A stretch of DNA of 33,779 nt from Curtanaerobium respiraculi (GTDB taxonomy: Bacteria > Actinomycetota > Coriobacteriia > Coriobacteriales > Eggerthellaceae), in contig NZ_JANIPD030000008.1 of assembly GCF_024609215.1 (NCBI RefSeq), positions 1 through 33,779 of the forward strand. Direction: 5' to 3'. Below, piece by piece: positions 21,458-29,158 of the stretch. Position 1 is the first letter of the stretch. Every line of letters begins with the position of its first letter. The notes below the pieces were generated by a model that saw nothing but the letters and a program-made list of their open reading frames with translations, did no database searches and was not told the origin of the DNA. The translations under genes and the position numbers were made by a program.

Positions 21458-21980
21458 GACTTAACCGCGGTTTTCCGAAGTTCCTCCACCGGAATACGCT
21501 CCGGGTATTTCCCCTGCGTCAGGATGTTCCGCAGATACCCGTTATCCAAGACCATGTCGTCGCGGATGAGTCCCCAGTCGGCCTTCTTGCGGTAGAAGAC
21601 CTTGAAGATGAGGAAGTTCACGATGGGCCCAACCACGGCGTCGTCATGCCGAAGGACTCCGTGTGGGAGAAGTGGATGCCCTCCGGCGTACGGTGCGCTT
21701 CGAAGGTGATGAAGGCTGTCTTCTTGTCGCTTTGGAAGACGATCCTGAAGTGGTCCGCGTCGTGCTCGCTCTCGACAATCTCGCCCGTCACGTCGTAGTC
21801 AAGCCCCATGACGATCTCGTAGAAGCGGATCCTGTCGCCCATCTCGTAGCCACCGTCATACATGTTGCACTCCAGGTGGTAGGGGCTCCATCTGACGAAC
21901 TCCGCCTCGAAGTTGTCGATCCACGCCTGGATCCTCTCGTACGGGGCGGGTATGTCTACTTGCTCGGTGAGCGTTACCAT
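21454..21980 (-). pseudogene. SRPBCC (START-like) family protein with a frameshift
   Basis: The first 118 residues from ATG 21980 read VTLTEQVDIPAPYERIQAWI, then WSPYHLECN and EMGDRIRFYEIVMG, as in SRPBCC ligand-binding proteins. They end at FGMTTPWLGPS. The remaining 57 residues (VGPIVNFLIFKVFYRK to LRKTAVKS) are in the next frame and end at 21454, overlapping the downstream start. A single-base change near 21625 splits an otherwise intact gene. It may be a recent mutation or a sequencing error. SRPBCC proteins bind hydrophobic ligands. Confidence 0.75.
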
Positions 21981-22044
21981 CTCGGTCTCCTTCGCGGTGC
22001 AACGGCCATGTCCTCGTTCGGTCCTCCCCGAGTCCGCATGCGGC

Positions 22045-22656
22045 CTACTTGGTGAACAGGAAGTCGCAGGGCTGCCCGTCCTTGCACAGGGTGTGCTCGC
22101 GCGTGAAGGTGACGCCGGGGATCGAGCCGTAGTTGACGTCGTCGGCGTGGCAGAAGATGGTGCCCAGCCTGCGTACGCCGTACTTGCCGTATATCTGGGC
22201 GTAGATGCAGCTCGTGCACTCGAACTGCAGGCGCTTGGCGGTCGATTTGTCGTGGTGCCACACGTACTCCCAGCCCTGTCCGCTGCCCTTCTCGAACCCA
22301 GCCGGCACTATGCGGTCTGCGAGCTTCAGCATGCCGGGCTTGCTGAGGAGTTTTCGGTACATGCCCGCGGTGTGCTTCTCCACGAAATCCCACATGGGCC
22401 TGCCGACGGCCTCGACGGCCTCGTCCTCGGAAAGTCCCCGCTCGCGCTCTATCTCGTAGAGCGCCAGAGCGGTGAAGATGTTTGCGAGGTGGTTGTAGTT
22501 GCCTTCGTCGCAGTATTCCCGGTTATCAGCCACGAGCTCGTCCACGCGCGCGACAATCCTGTCCCGGTCGGCCTCGGGGATTGTGGGCAGGTGCTCCTGC
22601 CAGCGGCTCGCCGCCACGAGCTCGTGCCCTTCGTATAGGCGCTGTTTTTTTGCCAT
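22045..22656 (-). CDS. L-2-amino-thiazoline-4-carboxylic acid hydrolase family protein
   Basis: 203 residues. ATG 22656 is used because AAAGGAG lies just before it; the open frame extends 11 codons further without a site. The family is recognised from the C-terminal pattern FECTSCIYAQIYGKYGV, then TIFCHADDVNYG, then FTREHTLCKDGQPCDFLF, with several conserved cysteines and an Asp. Named members act in cysteine formation from thiazoline carboxylate, but most relatives are uncharacterised, and the substrate here may differ. It is the first gene of the run 22656 to 18382, under a DtxR-like box. Confidence 0.75.
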   Translation of the reverse strand: MAKKQRLYEGHELVAASRWQEHLPTIPEADRDRIVARVDELVADNREYCDEGNYNHLANIFTALALYEIERERGLSEDEAVEAVGRPMWDFVEKHTAGMYRKLLSKPGMLKLADRIVPAGFEKGSGQGWEYVWHHDKSTAKRLQFECTSCIYAQIYGKYGVRRLGTIFCHADDVNYGSIPGVTFTREHTLCKDGQPCDFLFTK

Positions 22657-22852
22657 AGCGCTCCTTTGCGATGTCGCTCTTCGTAGCACCCTTATGGGCG
22701 GATCGTATCGATTACCGCCTGCTCGCTAGTCGTTGCGCCCAGCCGCGTGCGCGCCATCAGCGAGCATCCCCGTTTGTCTGAGCCAGCCGTGCGCCTGACC
22801 GCCTCTCCGCCATCCCCTACGGCCGGCCGTCCCGGTCAGTAAGGAGCGGCTA

Positions 22853-22880
22853 ATATTATCGGAATGTAAGCTTAGCCTAA
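22853..22880 (-). promoter_or_regulatory. Possible DtxR/IdeR-type box and -10 upstream of the ATC-hydrolase operon
   Basis: On the minus strand TTAGGCTAAGCTTACATTC (22880-22862) fits 15 of 19 positions of the DtxR/IdeR consensus TWAGGTWAGSCTWACCTWA. A -10-like TAATAT (22858-22853) lies just downstream. The box overlaps the end of the AraC gene. Iron control is an inference, though nearby ECF and exporter relics would suit it. Between here and 22657 no other feature is recognised. Confidence 0.4.
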
Positions 22881-23496
22881 CTTGTATCGATTTCAGATGG
22901 AAATCGGCATATGGGCAACTTTTGCAGGTGGTTGTTGCGGTATGCGGAAGGCGTCTCGCCGTAGTGCTTCTGGAAGGCTGCGGAAAACTTGCTGGCGCTC
23001 CGATAGCCGACTTCCCTCGCCGCATCGGCCACGGATGAGCCCTCGGAAAGCGCGGCCTCGGCACGCCCCATGCGGATGCCGCGCATGTAATGGGCGTACG
23101 AATCGCCGTACACATAGCGAAACGTCGTCTTGAAGACCGTCGTGCTCATGCCGAAGCGACGCGCGATTTCGGAGATGGCATAGTGCTCGCCGTAATTCTG
23201 GACCGCGAAGTTGCGCGCATCCCGCACGAGCCGCATCGATTCCAGCGAGACCTCGGGTCGGGTGAGGACGCGCTTCGGCGCGGGGCGGCTTTGCAGCTGC
23301 GCGAGTATCTCGAGGACGCCCAGCTTCACGAGGGACGCGCGGCCCCGCTTGCGGTTCAGCTCCAAGGCGTCGGCGACGTGGTCGATTTCCTCACCTGCGG
23401 CGATGACGAGCGAGCGCTCGGCAAGGCCATAAGATGCCGCGAGCGCCCGGGGGTCGATTCCGAGGCCGTCGAGCAGCTCTCTCGCTCCCGCTTCGA
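22877..23496 (-). pseudogene. AraC-family regulator, 5'-truncated
   Basis: The C-terminal 100 residues form a full AraC DNA-binding domain: AVQNYGEHYAISEIARRFGMSTTVFKTTF (first HTH) and AALSEGSSVADAAREVGYRSASKFSAAFQKHYGETPSAYR (second HTH and family signature). The frame continues upstream without ATG to about 23496 (ELLDGLGIDPRALAAS), where it abuts an ABC-transporter relic on the other strand. The sensing domain is largely gone. A TTG at 23365 might give a 162-residue protein, so some product is possible. Confidence 0.75.
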
Positions 23497-24183
23497 CGGC
23501 TGAAGGAGCAGGGGAAAACCCTGCTGGTGGTGGAGCATCGCCTGTACTGGCTCTCTGAGCTGGCCGACCGCGCGCTCGTCATGGGTAACGGGGTCATCGT
23601 AGGCGACAACACGGCCGGCGAATTCGCCCGGCTCTCCGCGCAGGAGATTGAGTCGATGGGCCTGCGGGCTCGTTCGCTTGCCCAACTCGCACCGCAGGCG
23701 GCGGGTTGCAGCTGCGAGTCAAGCGCGCCCGAATGGCTGCGCATTCAGGCCGACGGCCTACGCGCGGGGTACACGAAAGACCACGAGGTGCTGAAAGGCG
23801 CGTCGTTCAGGGCCGCAGGAGACCACGTCATAGCGGTGCTCGGCAAAAACGGCCAGGGCAAATCGACATTGGCCCGCGTTATCGCCGGCCTGATGGCGGA
23901 GACCTATGGCGGCATCTCCCTCGACGCGCGGCCGCTTTCCGTCCGCCATCGGGCGGGTCACTGCGTCATGGTGATAACCCACGATGCGGAGCTAGTCGCA
24001 GCTGCCTGCGATCAGGCAATCGAAGTGGACCAAGGGCGCGTCAGCGCGGCGTACGACCTGGATGCGGAAACGTTCCTCCGCGCGCTCAAGCTGCTCGCAC
24101 CCGATGCATACGAGCAATCCAAAGGCCAACGAGCGCCTTACTGGCAATCTCAACCAGCCGAGCAAATACCTCAGGAGCGTTGA
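23497..24183 (+). pseudogene. ECF-type double ABC ATPase relic
   Basis: It starts abruptly with LKEQGKTLLVVEHRLYWLSELADRALVM, the end of a first ABC domain of energy-coupling-factor type. A second domain has an intact Walker A (GKNGQGKST) but jumps from ISLDARPLSVRHRAG to VMVITHDAELVAAACDQ, so the signature and Walker B are deleted in frame. The first domain has lost its Walker A. Two deletions make it inactive. With AraC and exporter genes around it, the ancestor resembles a siderophore-type uptake/export cluster. Confidence 0.8.
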
Positions 24184-24223
24184 TGGCCATATCGGTAGTA
24201 CAAGCCTTGAGGAAAGGAAGATT

Positions 24224-24628
24224 CATGGCAAACGAGAAATCACGAAATCGCCGCACTGCGCGGCTTCTGCGGCCGAGCTGCCCTAAGGGCTCGACACGAA
24301 CATTGCGGAAAACGGGGCTCTGCTCTCCGGCGGGCAGCGTCAGCGCGTCTCGATTGCCCGAGCGCTGCTCAAGGATGCTCCCATCGTCTTGCTCGACGAG
24401 GCGACGGCGTCGCTCGACCCCGAGAGCGAGACCCGCGTGCAGGAGGCAATAGCCCGGCTGACGCAGGGTAAAACGGTGCTCGTCGTGGCGCACAAGATGC
24501 GCACGGTTCTGGGAGCTGACCATGTTGTGGTCCTCGACGGGGGCACGGTCCGCGAACAGGGCACGCCGCACGATCTACTCGTCCAAGACGGCCTGTTCGC
24601 CCACCTCTGCACCATTCAAGGAATGTGA
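24224..24628 (+). pseudogene. ABC exporter relic (C-terminal nucleotide-binding half)
   Basis: ATG 24224 (MANEKSRNRR) has GGAAAGGA upstream and may be the original start. The exporter NBD appears as AASAAELP, an in-frame TAA (24284-24286), then GLDTNIAENGALLSGGQRQR, VLLDEATASLDPESE and VVAHKMRTV, ending at TGA 24628. The transmembrane domain and Walker A are lost. It is of the fused TMD-NBD type. Confidence 0.8.
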
Positions 24629-24727
24629 AGGGAGGGCAAGGGGGGCGAACATGCCCACCACCTTGTCGATGTCGAGCGCGCTCACTGCCTCCAGGTACAC
24701 CTTCATCGTCTTCGTCGCCTCAGACAT
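24629..24727 (-). pseudogene. N-terminal stub of a SnoaL/NTF2-like protein
   Basis: From ATG 24727 (AAGGAAG upstream) the frame gives MSEATKTMKVYLEAVSALD and IDKVVGMFAP, typical of the first helix and strand of NTF2-like proteins. Homology ends where it meets the exporter relic on the opposite strand. It is only about 33 residues long. Confidence 0.5.
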
Positions 24728-24791
24728 TATCTCTTCCTTTTCCCAGGATTTCTTTCGCTGGGCCAGCCCCCGATCATTGGCGTCCCGGGGC

Positions 24792-25208
24792 TTATCGCAT
24801 ATCGAGCGACTCCTCTATAGCGAAGAGGCTGCGGAACTCCGCGGTGGCGTCGGCGAGGTAGAACATAGCCAGCACGCGGCCCGTCTCCTCGTTGTACATC
24901 TTGGGCAGGTAGGGGGCCTCGGCGCACGCCTGCTCGAAGAGCTCGGGGCGATCGTCGAATACCGCCGTGCCGTAGTAGCGCAGGAATCCCTTGCCGTCCG
25001 TCGCGCAGATCTCGACCTTGGGGTTCGTCCGCAGCTGCCTGTACACGTCCTTGAACGTGCCCGCGCCGAAGTAGATGCGCCCGTCTGCCACCATCTTGAA
25101 CCCGAACGGGCGGACCTTCGGCTGGTCGCCGTCCTCGGTGGCCAGGAAGAAAGTTTTTGTCGTGTCCAAGTAGTCGATTACCTTCTGGATGTTCTCTGCG
25201 CTTGCCAT
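24792..25208 (-). CDS. Pyridoxamine 5'-phosphate oxidase family protein (FMN-binding split barrel)
   Basis: 138 residues, start ATG 25208 with AAGGAG upstream. The split-barrel pattern is clear: FFLATEDGDQPKVRPFGF, GRIYFGAGTFKDVYRQL, NPKVEICATDGKGFLRYYG and the closing FDDRPELFEQAC. Small members of this family bind flavins or F420 and reduce or detoxify small molecules; this length fits. It is divergent from the HxlR regulator, a common pairing for redox genes, so HxlR may control it. Confidence 0.82.
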   Translation of the reverse strand: MASAENIQKVIDYLDTTKTFFLATEDGDQPKVRPFGFKMVADGRIYFGAGTFKDVYRQLRTNPKVEICATDGKGFLRYYGTAVFDDRPELFEQACAEAPYLPKMYNEETGRVLAMFYLADATAEFRSLFAIEESLDMR

Positions 25209-25229
25209 ATGTTTCTCCTTTACCCGCGC

Positions 25230-25257
25230 TTGACCTGTCTCTTGCGATTGCTATTAA
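25230..25257 (+). promoter_or_regulatory. Possible promoter of the HxlR gene
   Basis: TTGACC (25230-25235) and TATTAA (25252-25257) are 16 bp apart in the AT-rich gap between the divergent genes. The start codon lies about 65 nt further on. Confidence 0.45.
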
Positions 25258-25321
25258 ATGCTGACCGATAAATCAGAACAAGTACTGAAATTAAACTTAG
25301 TGCAAGGAATGCGGAGGAACC

Positions 25322-25669
25322 ATGGAGGACTGCCCCACCAAGTACGCGCTCGACCTGCTGGCGGGCAAGTGGAAGCTGAAGTGCGTCTACGTGCTCACCC
25401 AGCACGAGTCGCTGCGCTTCAACGAGCTGCAGCGCCAGGTGGCCGACGTGTCTGCCGTGATGCTCTCAAAGACCCTGCAGGAGCTCGAGGCCGACGGCAT
25501 CGTGGCCCGCCGCGACTTCGGCGAGATACCGCCGCACGTGGAGTACTCGCTCACCGAGGCGGGTTCGGGCGTCAACGAAGCTCTGGAGCGCCTGGGCGAG
25601 TGGGGCCACTGCATGTACGTGAGCAACACCAAGAGGACGGGGGTGGCACCTGCTGCGCTAGCCAGGTGA
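25322..25669 (+). CDS. HxlR-family transcriptional regulator
   Basis: 115 residues with GGAGG upstream of ATG 25322. The family pattern is complete: CPTKYALDLLAGKWKL (Cys4, which in some members senses electrophiles), LRFNELQRQVADVSAVMLSKTLQELEADGIVAR, and PPHVEYSLTEAG. HxlR proteins are winged-helix dimers, usually acting on a divergent neighbour, here the flavin-barrel protein. Confidence 0.9.
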   Translation: MEDCPTKYALDLLAGKWKLKCVYVLTQHESLRFNELQRQVADVSAVMLSKTLQELEADGIVARRDFGEIPPHVEYSLTEAGSGVNEALERLGEWGHCMYVSNTKRTGVAPAALAR

Positions 25670-25750
25670 CGGTTTGAGTCTCTATACGGCTGTGAGGCAC
25701 CCAGGCGTGCCCGCCTCGTTCGGGCAACGGGGCGCAACACAAGCGCGTGG

Positions 25751-26299
25751 TCAGCTAGAACCTTTCGTCGCCATCGTGATCTCTATGCCCTTCAGATAGC
25801 CCCATGCGCGCTTCTCCAGCGCCGCCTTCCTGTCCCTGAAGAGGGCGAAGTCGCAAAGCTGGAACGAGGTGAACCCGCCGACGGCGGCCAGTATCGTAGA
25901 CGCGATGCTCCAGTCCTGGGCGGCGCAGAGGATGGACGCGACGTAGAGCACGATCGTGAACACGAGTAGTCCGGCCTCCTGTTTGCGGTTGTCCGCGACT
26001 TCGCGGTCGCATTCCCGTATCTTGCCATCGAAATGGCGGCGCAGCGCGCTGCGGAAACGCTCGGCGTCTACCGGCGCATCGCACTCCAGCTCGACATGCG
26101 CCATCAGTCCGCTCTGCTGCGCGTGCTTGCCCGTGTAGAGCTCGAGGTCGAGCCCCTGGGAGAGGTAGGACGCCGCCGCGTCCGAGAGCGTGGTCCCCTG
26201 CGGGTCGAGGGGATTGTACAGCTCTTCCTCGTCGGCTACCGCCATCCGTATCGGCTCCGCGCTTTTCGCGATGCGTTCGTTCACGTCCATGGTTTGCAT
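25751..26299 (-). CDS. Two-TM membrane protein, function unknown
   Basis: 182 residues if ATG 26299 is used; ATG 26290 has better spacing to the G-rich site and is an alternative. A soluble N-terminal part (about 105 residues, with NPLDPQGTTLSDAAASYL and VDAERFRSALRRHFDGKIR) precedes two hydrophobic segments (AGLLVFTIVLYVASILCAAQ and ILAAVGGFTSFQLCDFALF) and a basic end. It resembles no family I can name. It lies 31 nt downstream of the MarR gene and is probably in the same operon. Confidence 0.7.
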   Translation of the reverse strand: MQTMDVNERIAKSAEPIRMAVADEEELYNPLDPQGTTLSDAAASYLSQGLDLELYTGKHAQQSGLMAHVELECDAPVDAERFRSALRRHFDGKIRECDREVADNRKQEAGLLVFTIVLYVASILCAAQDWSIASTILAAVGGFTSFQLCDFALFRDRKAALEKRAWGYLKGIEITMATKGSS

Positions 26300-26330
26300 A
26301 CCCCCCCGCCATCCCGGCGTACTTAAACGG

Positions 26331-26990
26331 CTACTCGCTGTCCTTCTTCTTGCGTCTGCGTCCTGCGAACTCGCCTCCGAAGCCGGGGAAGCCCCCGCGG
26401 GCGAACCCGCCGGACATGCCGCCGAAGCCCCGGGGGTCGCCGAAGCCCCGGGGGGCGCCCGCGCCGAACCGCCCGTCGTCGAATCCCTCTCCGAAGATGT
26501 CGCGCAGGGCCTCGGCGCGTTGCTCCCACCGCACATTGAACGACTCGCCCTCGCCGAGCTCGTCCTCCAGGTTGGCGACCATGCGGTCGAGCATGTCTCC
26601 GAGCTGGGACAGCTCCTCTTCGGAGAAACCCGCGAACAGCTCCGGAGGCTCGGCTGCCTCCTGCTTCACGGCCCTGCCCGCGTCCGTGAGCCAGACGAGC
26701 ATCACGCGCCCGTCCTCAGGCGACTTGCGCCGCTCGACGAAGCCCGCCTTCTCCATCCTCGAGATGATGTCGTTGATGCCCGATATGCCGATGCCGAGGA
26801 CCCGGGCGAGGTCCCTGGTGCTCACGCCGTCCTTGATTTTGAGGAAGGCGATGACGCGCCCCTGGCCTTCTGTGGGGTTCTGCTCGGGGCGCATTCGCGA
26901 GGTCGCACCCCGGCGCACGGGCATGAGCAGGAACTGCAACTCCATGACCTTTCCGTACAGCATCTCTTCGGTCTCTGTCATCTCTGCCAT
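26331..26990 (-). CDS. MarR-family regulator with a Gly/Phe/Arg-rich tail
   Basis: 219 residues, start ATG 26990 with AGGAG upstream. The winged helix is typical: GQGRVIAFLKIKDGVSTRDLARVLGIGISGINDIISRMEKAGFVERRKSPEDGR, then VWLTDAGRAV. A helical dimer region follows (EEELSQLGDMLDRMV). The last 45 residues are unusual for MarR: repeated GF, RGF and GG motifs (RGFGDPRGFGGMSGGFARG) ending in RRRKKKD. The small repeat protein lies 39 nt upstream and a two-TM gene downstream. It likely binds the CAGTACTG boxes at the operon promoter. Confidence 0.88.
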   Translation of the reverse strand: MAEMTETEEMLYGKVMELQFLLMPVRRGATSRMRPEQNPTEGQGRVIAFLKIKDGVSTRDLARVLGIGISGINDIISRMEKAGFVERRKSPEDGRVMLVWLTDAGRAVKQEAAEPPELFAGFSEEELSQLGDMLDRMVANLEDELGEGESFNVRWEQRAEALRDIFGEGFDDGRFGAGAPRGFGDPRGFGGMSGGFARGGFPGFGGEFAGRRRKKKDSE

Positions 26991-27029
26991 AGCTATCAGC
27001 TCCTGCTCTTCTAATCCGCCGTCATGCGG

Positions 27030-27314
27030 CTAGCGCTCCGGCACCGGGCCGTCGTAGTCTCTGGAGAAGCGTTCCGCTCCGGGCATGCCTTTGGGGGCCT
27101 TGCCGCGCACGCTCTCGATGAACCCCACTCTCATCCGATCGTCGCGTGTCCAGATAGAATCGGGAATGAACCCCTCGGGGAAATTGCCCTTCGTGCGGCC
27201 TTTCGGCATCGGGTCGTCGTAATCTGGCGAGAACCTCTCGGCGCCCGGCATGCCTTCCGGCGCGTCTCCGCGAACTGCCTTCACGAACCCCATTACCTCG
27301 TCAATCGTTGCCAT
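27030..27314 (-). CDS. Small protein with two 30-residue internal repeats
   Basis: 94 residues from ATG 27314. Residues 10-40 (FVKAVRGDAPEGMPGAERFS, then DYDDPMPKGR) and 65-94 (FIESVRGKAPKGMPGAERFS, then DYDGPVPER) are the same unit, about 70 % identical. A linker with PEGFIPDSIWTRDD joins them. No cysteine, signal peptide or membrane segment. The motif APxGMPGAERFSxDYD is not one I can assign. First gene of an operon with MarR, so perhaps a sensor, effector or ligand-binding partner. Confidence 0.75.
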   Translation of the reverse strand: MATIDEVMGFVKAVRGDAPEGMPGAERFSPDYDDPMPKGRTKGNFPEGFIPDSIWTRDDRMRVGFIESVRGKAPKGMPGAERFSRDYDGPVPER

Positions 27315-27335
27315 GATAAACCTTCTTCCTGTTTT

Positions 27336-27420
27336 ATTCCAGTACTGTCAGAACCGGTTCCGGAGATAATATATTTCCAGTGCTGGAAGAAAGTCAAGAA
27401 ACAATTTACAGTACTGGATA
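27336..27420 (-). promoter_or_regulatory. Promoter and triple MarR-type operator
   Basis: On the plus strand CCAGTACTG (27339-27347), TTCCAGTGCTGGAA (27375-27388) and CAGTACTGG (27409-27417) are three near-palindromic boxes, 31-39 bp apart. On the minus strand TTGACT (27397-27392) and TATATT (27373-27368) form -35 and -10 with 18-bp spacing, and the middle box fills that spacer. Repression by the MarR protein of this operon is a strong inference. Confidence 0.75.
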
Positions 27421-27614
27421 TAGTTTTCATAAGATCGCATTGGATTCGCAACACCGAGACGCCGGGGTGGTGGGACGTGCTGATCGGCAAAGGTGACCCG
27501 CTTTACAGGGGTTTGGCCTTCGAGGCAAAACTACAATCCCGGGCAGACGCCTTCTCGCCGAAATGACGGGAGGGCGATTGCCGTTATCCGCAAACGATGC
27601 TCGAAGGATCAGAA

Positions 27615-27700
27615 ATGAATGTCGCGGAGATCCTCCAAGTATCCCAGCATACGATATACCGTCTCGTAGAAAACGGAGAGTTCCCAGCCGTGCCGTTGCC
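27615..27700 (+). pseudogene. Excisionase-like helix-turn-helix remnant
   Basis: MNVAEILQVSQHTIYRLVENGEFPAVPL matches the 'v.EvA.lL.vs..TiYrLi..GelPAv' opening of excisionase/MerR-type DNA-binding domains. After this the frame continues with unrelated sequence to 27812, and the 'grqwRi' end of the domain is missing. Between 27421 and 27600 nothing is recognised. Confidence 0.55.
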
Positions 27701-27768
27701 GCCGACAAGCACGTTGCAGATGCAAAATCTATACCGCTTGCAGTTAAATATCCGCAATCGGACAGATC

Positions 27769-28180
27769 TTAGAAATCCTGCTGACCTGAAAGCCATCCCG
27801 CGAGGTCGATGATGCGCACGCCCTCGCGGGAGTACTCGCCGTGTTTGGTGCGTGCAATCAAGACCTTGGGATACGCATCCCTGATTGAGAGGAGGGGTGC
27901 CAGCTCCCTTTCGAAGGTCGATGGGGAGCTGATGTCGTCGCTGACCTGGATGTACAAGAGGTCTGAACCCTTCTTTGCGACGAAGTCGATTTCCTTCCGG
28001 TAAAGCTTGCCGACGTATACCTCGTATTCCCGGCGCATCAGCTCTAGGAACACGGCGTTCTCGTACATGCGGCCCCAGTCGAGGTTGCGGGTGCCGAGCA
28101 CCGCGTACCTCATTCCGGAGTCGCACACGTAGTGCTTTGCTTGGGTGCTCAGGTATTTCCTGCCCTTGATGTCGTAACGC
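27769..28180 (-). pseudogene. 3' part of a DUF4143-type AAA ATPase, split by IS21 insertion
   Basis: From the IS junction the frame reads [21 protein letters not shown], then [19 protein letters not shown], then [21 protein letters not shown] and [15 protein letters not shown] to TAA 27769. It matches the C-terminal part of the 7409-8424 ATPase closely. Joining it to 30599 after removing the IS and one copy of ACGC restores VRRYDIKG in frame. Confidence 0.9.
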
Positions 28181-28323
28181 TGTTAGCGCCGGATTAATCC
28201 AACCGCTCCAGAGTCGGAAATGAACAGCCAATAGCAGTCGATTCAGAATCGCCACCGCAGCCGGATGAATTCAACCGATATGCCAGCACGGTCGTTGATT
28301 CCTTGTTTATCGCTTGTTGTCGG

Positions 28324-29157
28324 TTACCGCCCTTGCACCTTCATCACCGAGGGAACGGCCTCCACCGAGAAGGTGTCGCATTCCTGCCCGCGGAAGCTGG
28401 AGCCGCGCATCACGAAGACCGAGGCCTTGTCGAATATGCGGTCGAGCGCGCACAGCAGCGTGTCGTCGCCCGTGAAGAACTCGCCCCAGTTGTTCACCGG
28501 CGTGTTGCTGGTGAGAATGAGCGTGTTGGGGCAATCCTTCTCGTATCGCCGGTCGACGATGTCGAAGAAGAGGTCCGTGCACGGCTTGTCGAAGACGCAC
28601 CTGCCGACCTCGTCGACGATGAGGCACGACGGCTTGGAGAGCGTGGACACGATCTTCGACGGGCTGTCCGATTCCGCCGCCCTGCGCAGCTTGTCGCGCA
28701 GCTCGGTCGCCTTGAGGTAGTATGTCTTGTAGCCCTGCATGCAGCACTCGTGGCCGTACGCTTGGGCCAAGTGGGTTTTCCCTATGCCGCCTGGGCCTAT
28801 GAACGCCAGGTTCTTCCTCGCGTGGAGGTTCGACAGCGACGGCAGCTTGCCCAGCGCGTCGGCGTCGCGGCCCTGGATCCGCGTGAAGTCGAACCCGTCG
28901 AATGTCTTGGGGACCTTGCGCGGCAGCCTGCTCAGCTTGAGCAGCATCTCTATCACCGAGTCGTGGTGCTTCTTGGCCAGGTAGTCGAACACCTCGCGCA
29001 TCGCCGCGAGCTCCCCGTCGCCGAAGTCGTGGCGGACGGCGATCTCGGCGAGCTCCGCGGCGGAGATGTCCACGCCGAAGGACGCCGCCGCGGCGCTTAT
29101 GGCGCTGTAGCCGTCATCGGTGATGCCGGCGTCGCTCATCACGATCTGCTTGCCCAT
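28324..29157 (-). CDS. istB: IS21-family helper ATPase IstB
   Basis: 277 residues, start ATG 29157, two nt after the istA stop, with GGGGAGG as its site. AAA+/DnaA-like ATPase: Walker A GPGGIGKTH, Walker B SCLIVDEVG, then LILTSNTPVNNW (sensor 1) and ALDRIFDKASVFVMRG near the end. IstB regulates transposase target choice and stimulates transposition. Confidence 0.95.
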   Translation of the reverse strand: MGKQIVMSDAGITDDGYSAISAAAASFGVDISAAELAEIAVRHDFGDGELAAMREVFDYLAKKHHDSVIEMLLKLSRLPRKVPKTFDGFDFTRIQGRDADALGKLPSLSNLHARKNLAFIGPGGIGKTHLAQAYGHECCMQGYKTYYLKATELRDKLRRAAESDSPSKIVSTLSKPSCLIVDEVGRCVFDKPCTDLFFDIVDRRYEKDCPNTLILTSNTPVNNWGEFFTGDDTLLCALDRIFDKASVFVMRGSSFRGQECDTFSVEAVPSVMKVQGR

Positions 29158-29158
29158 G

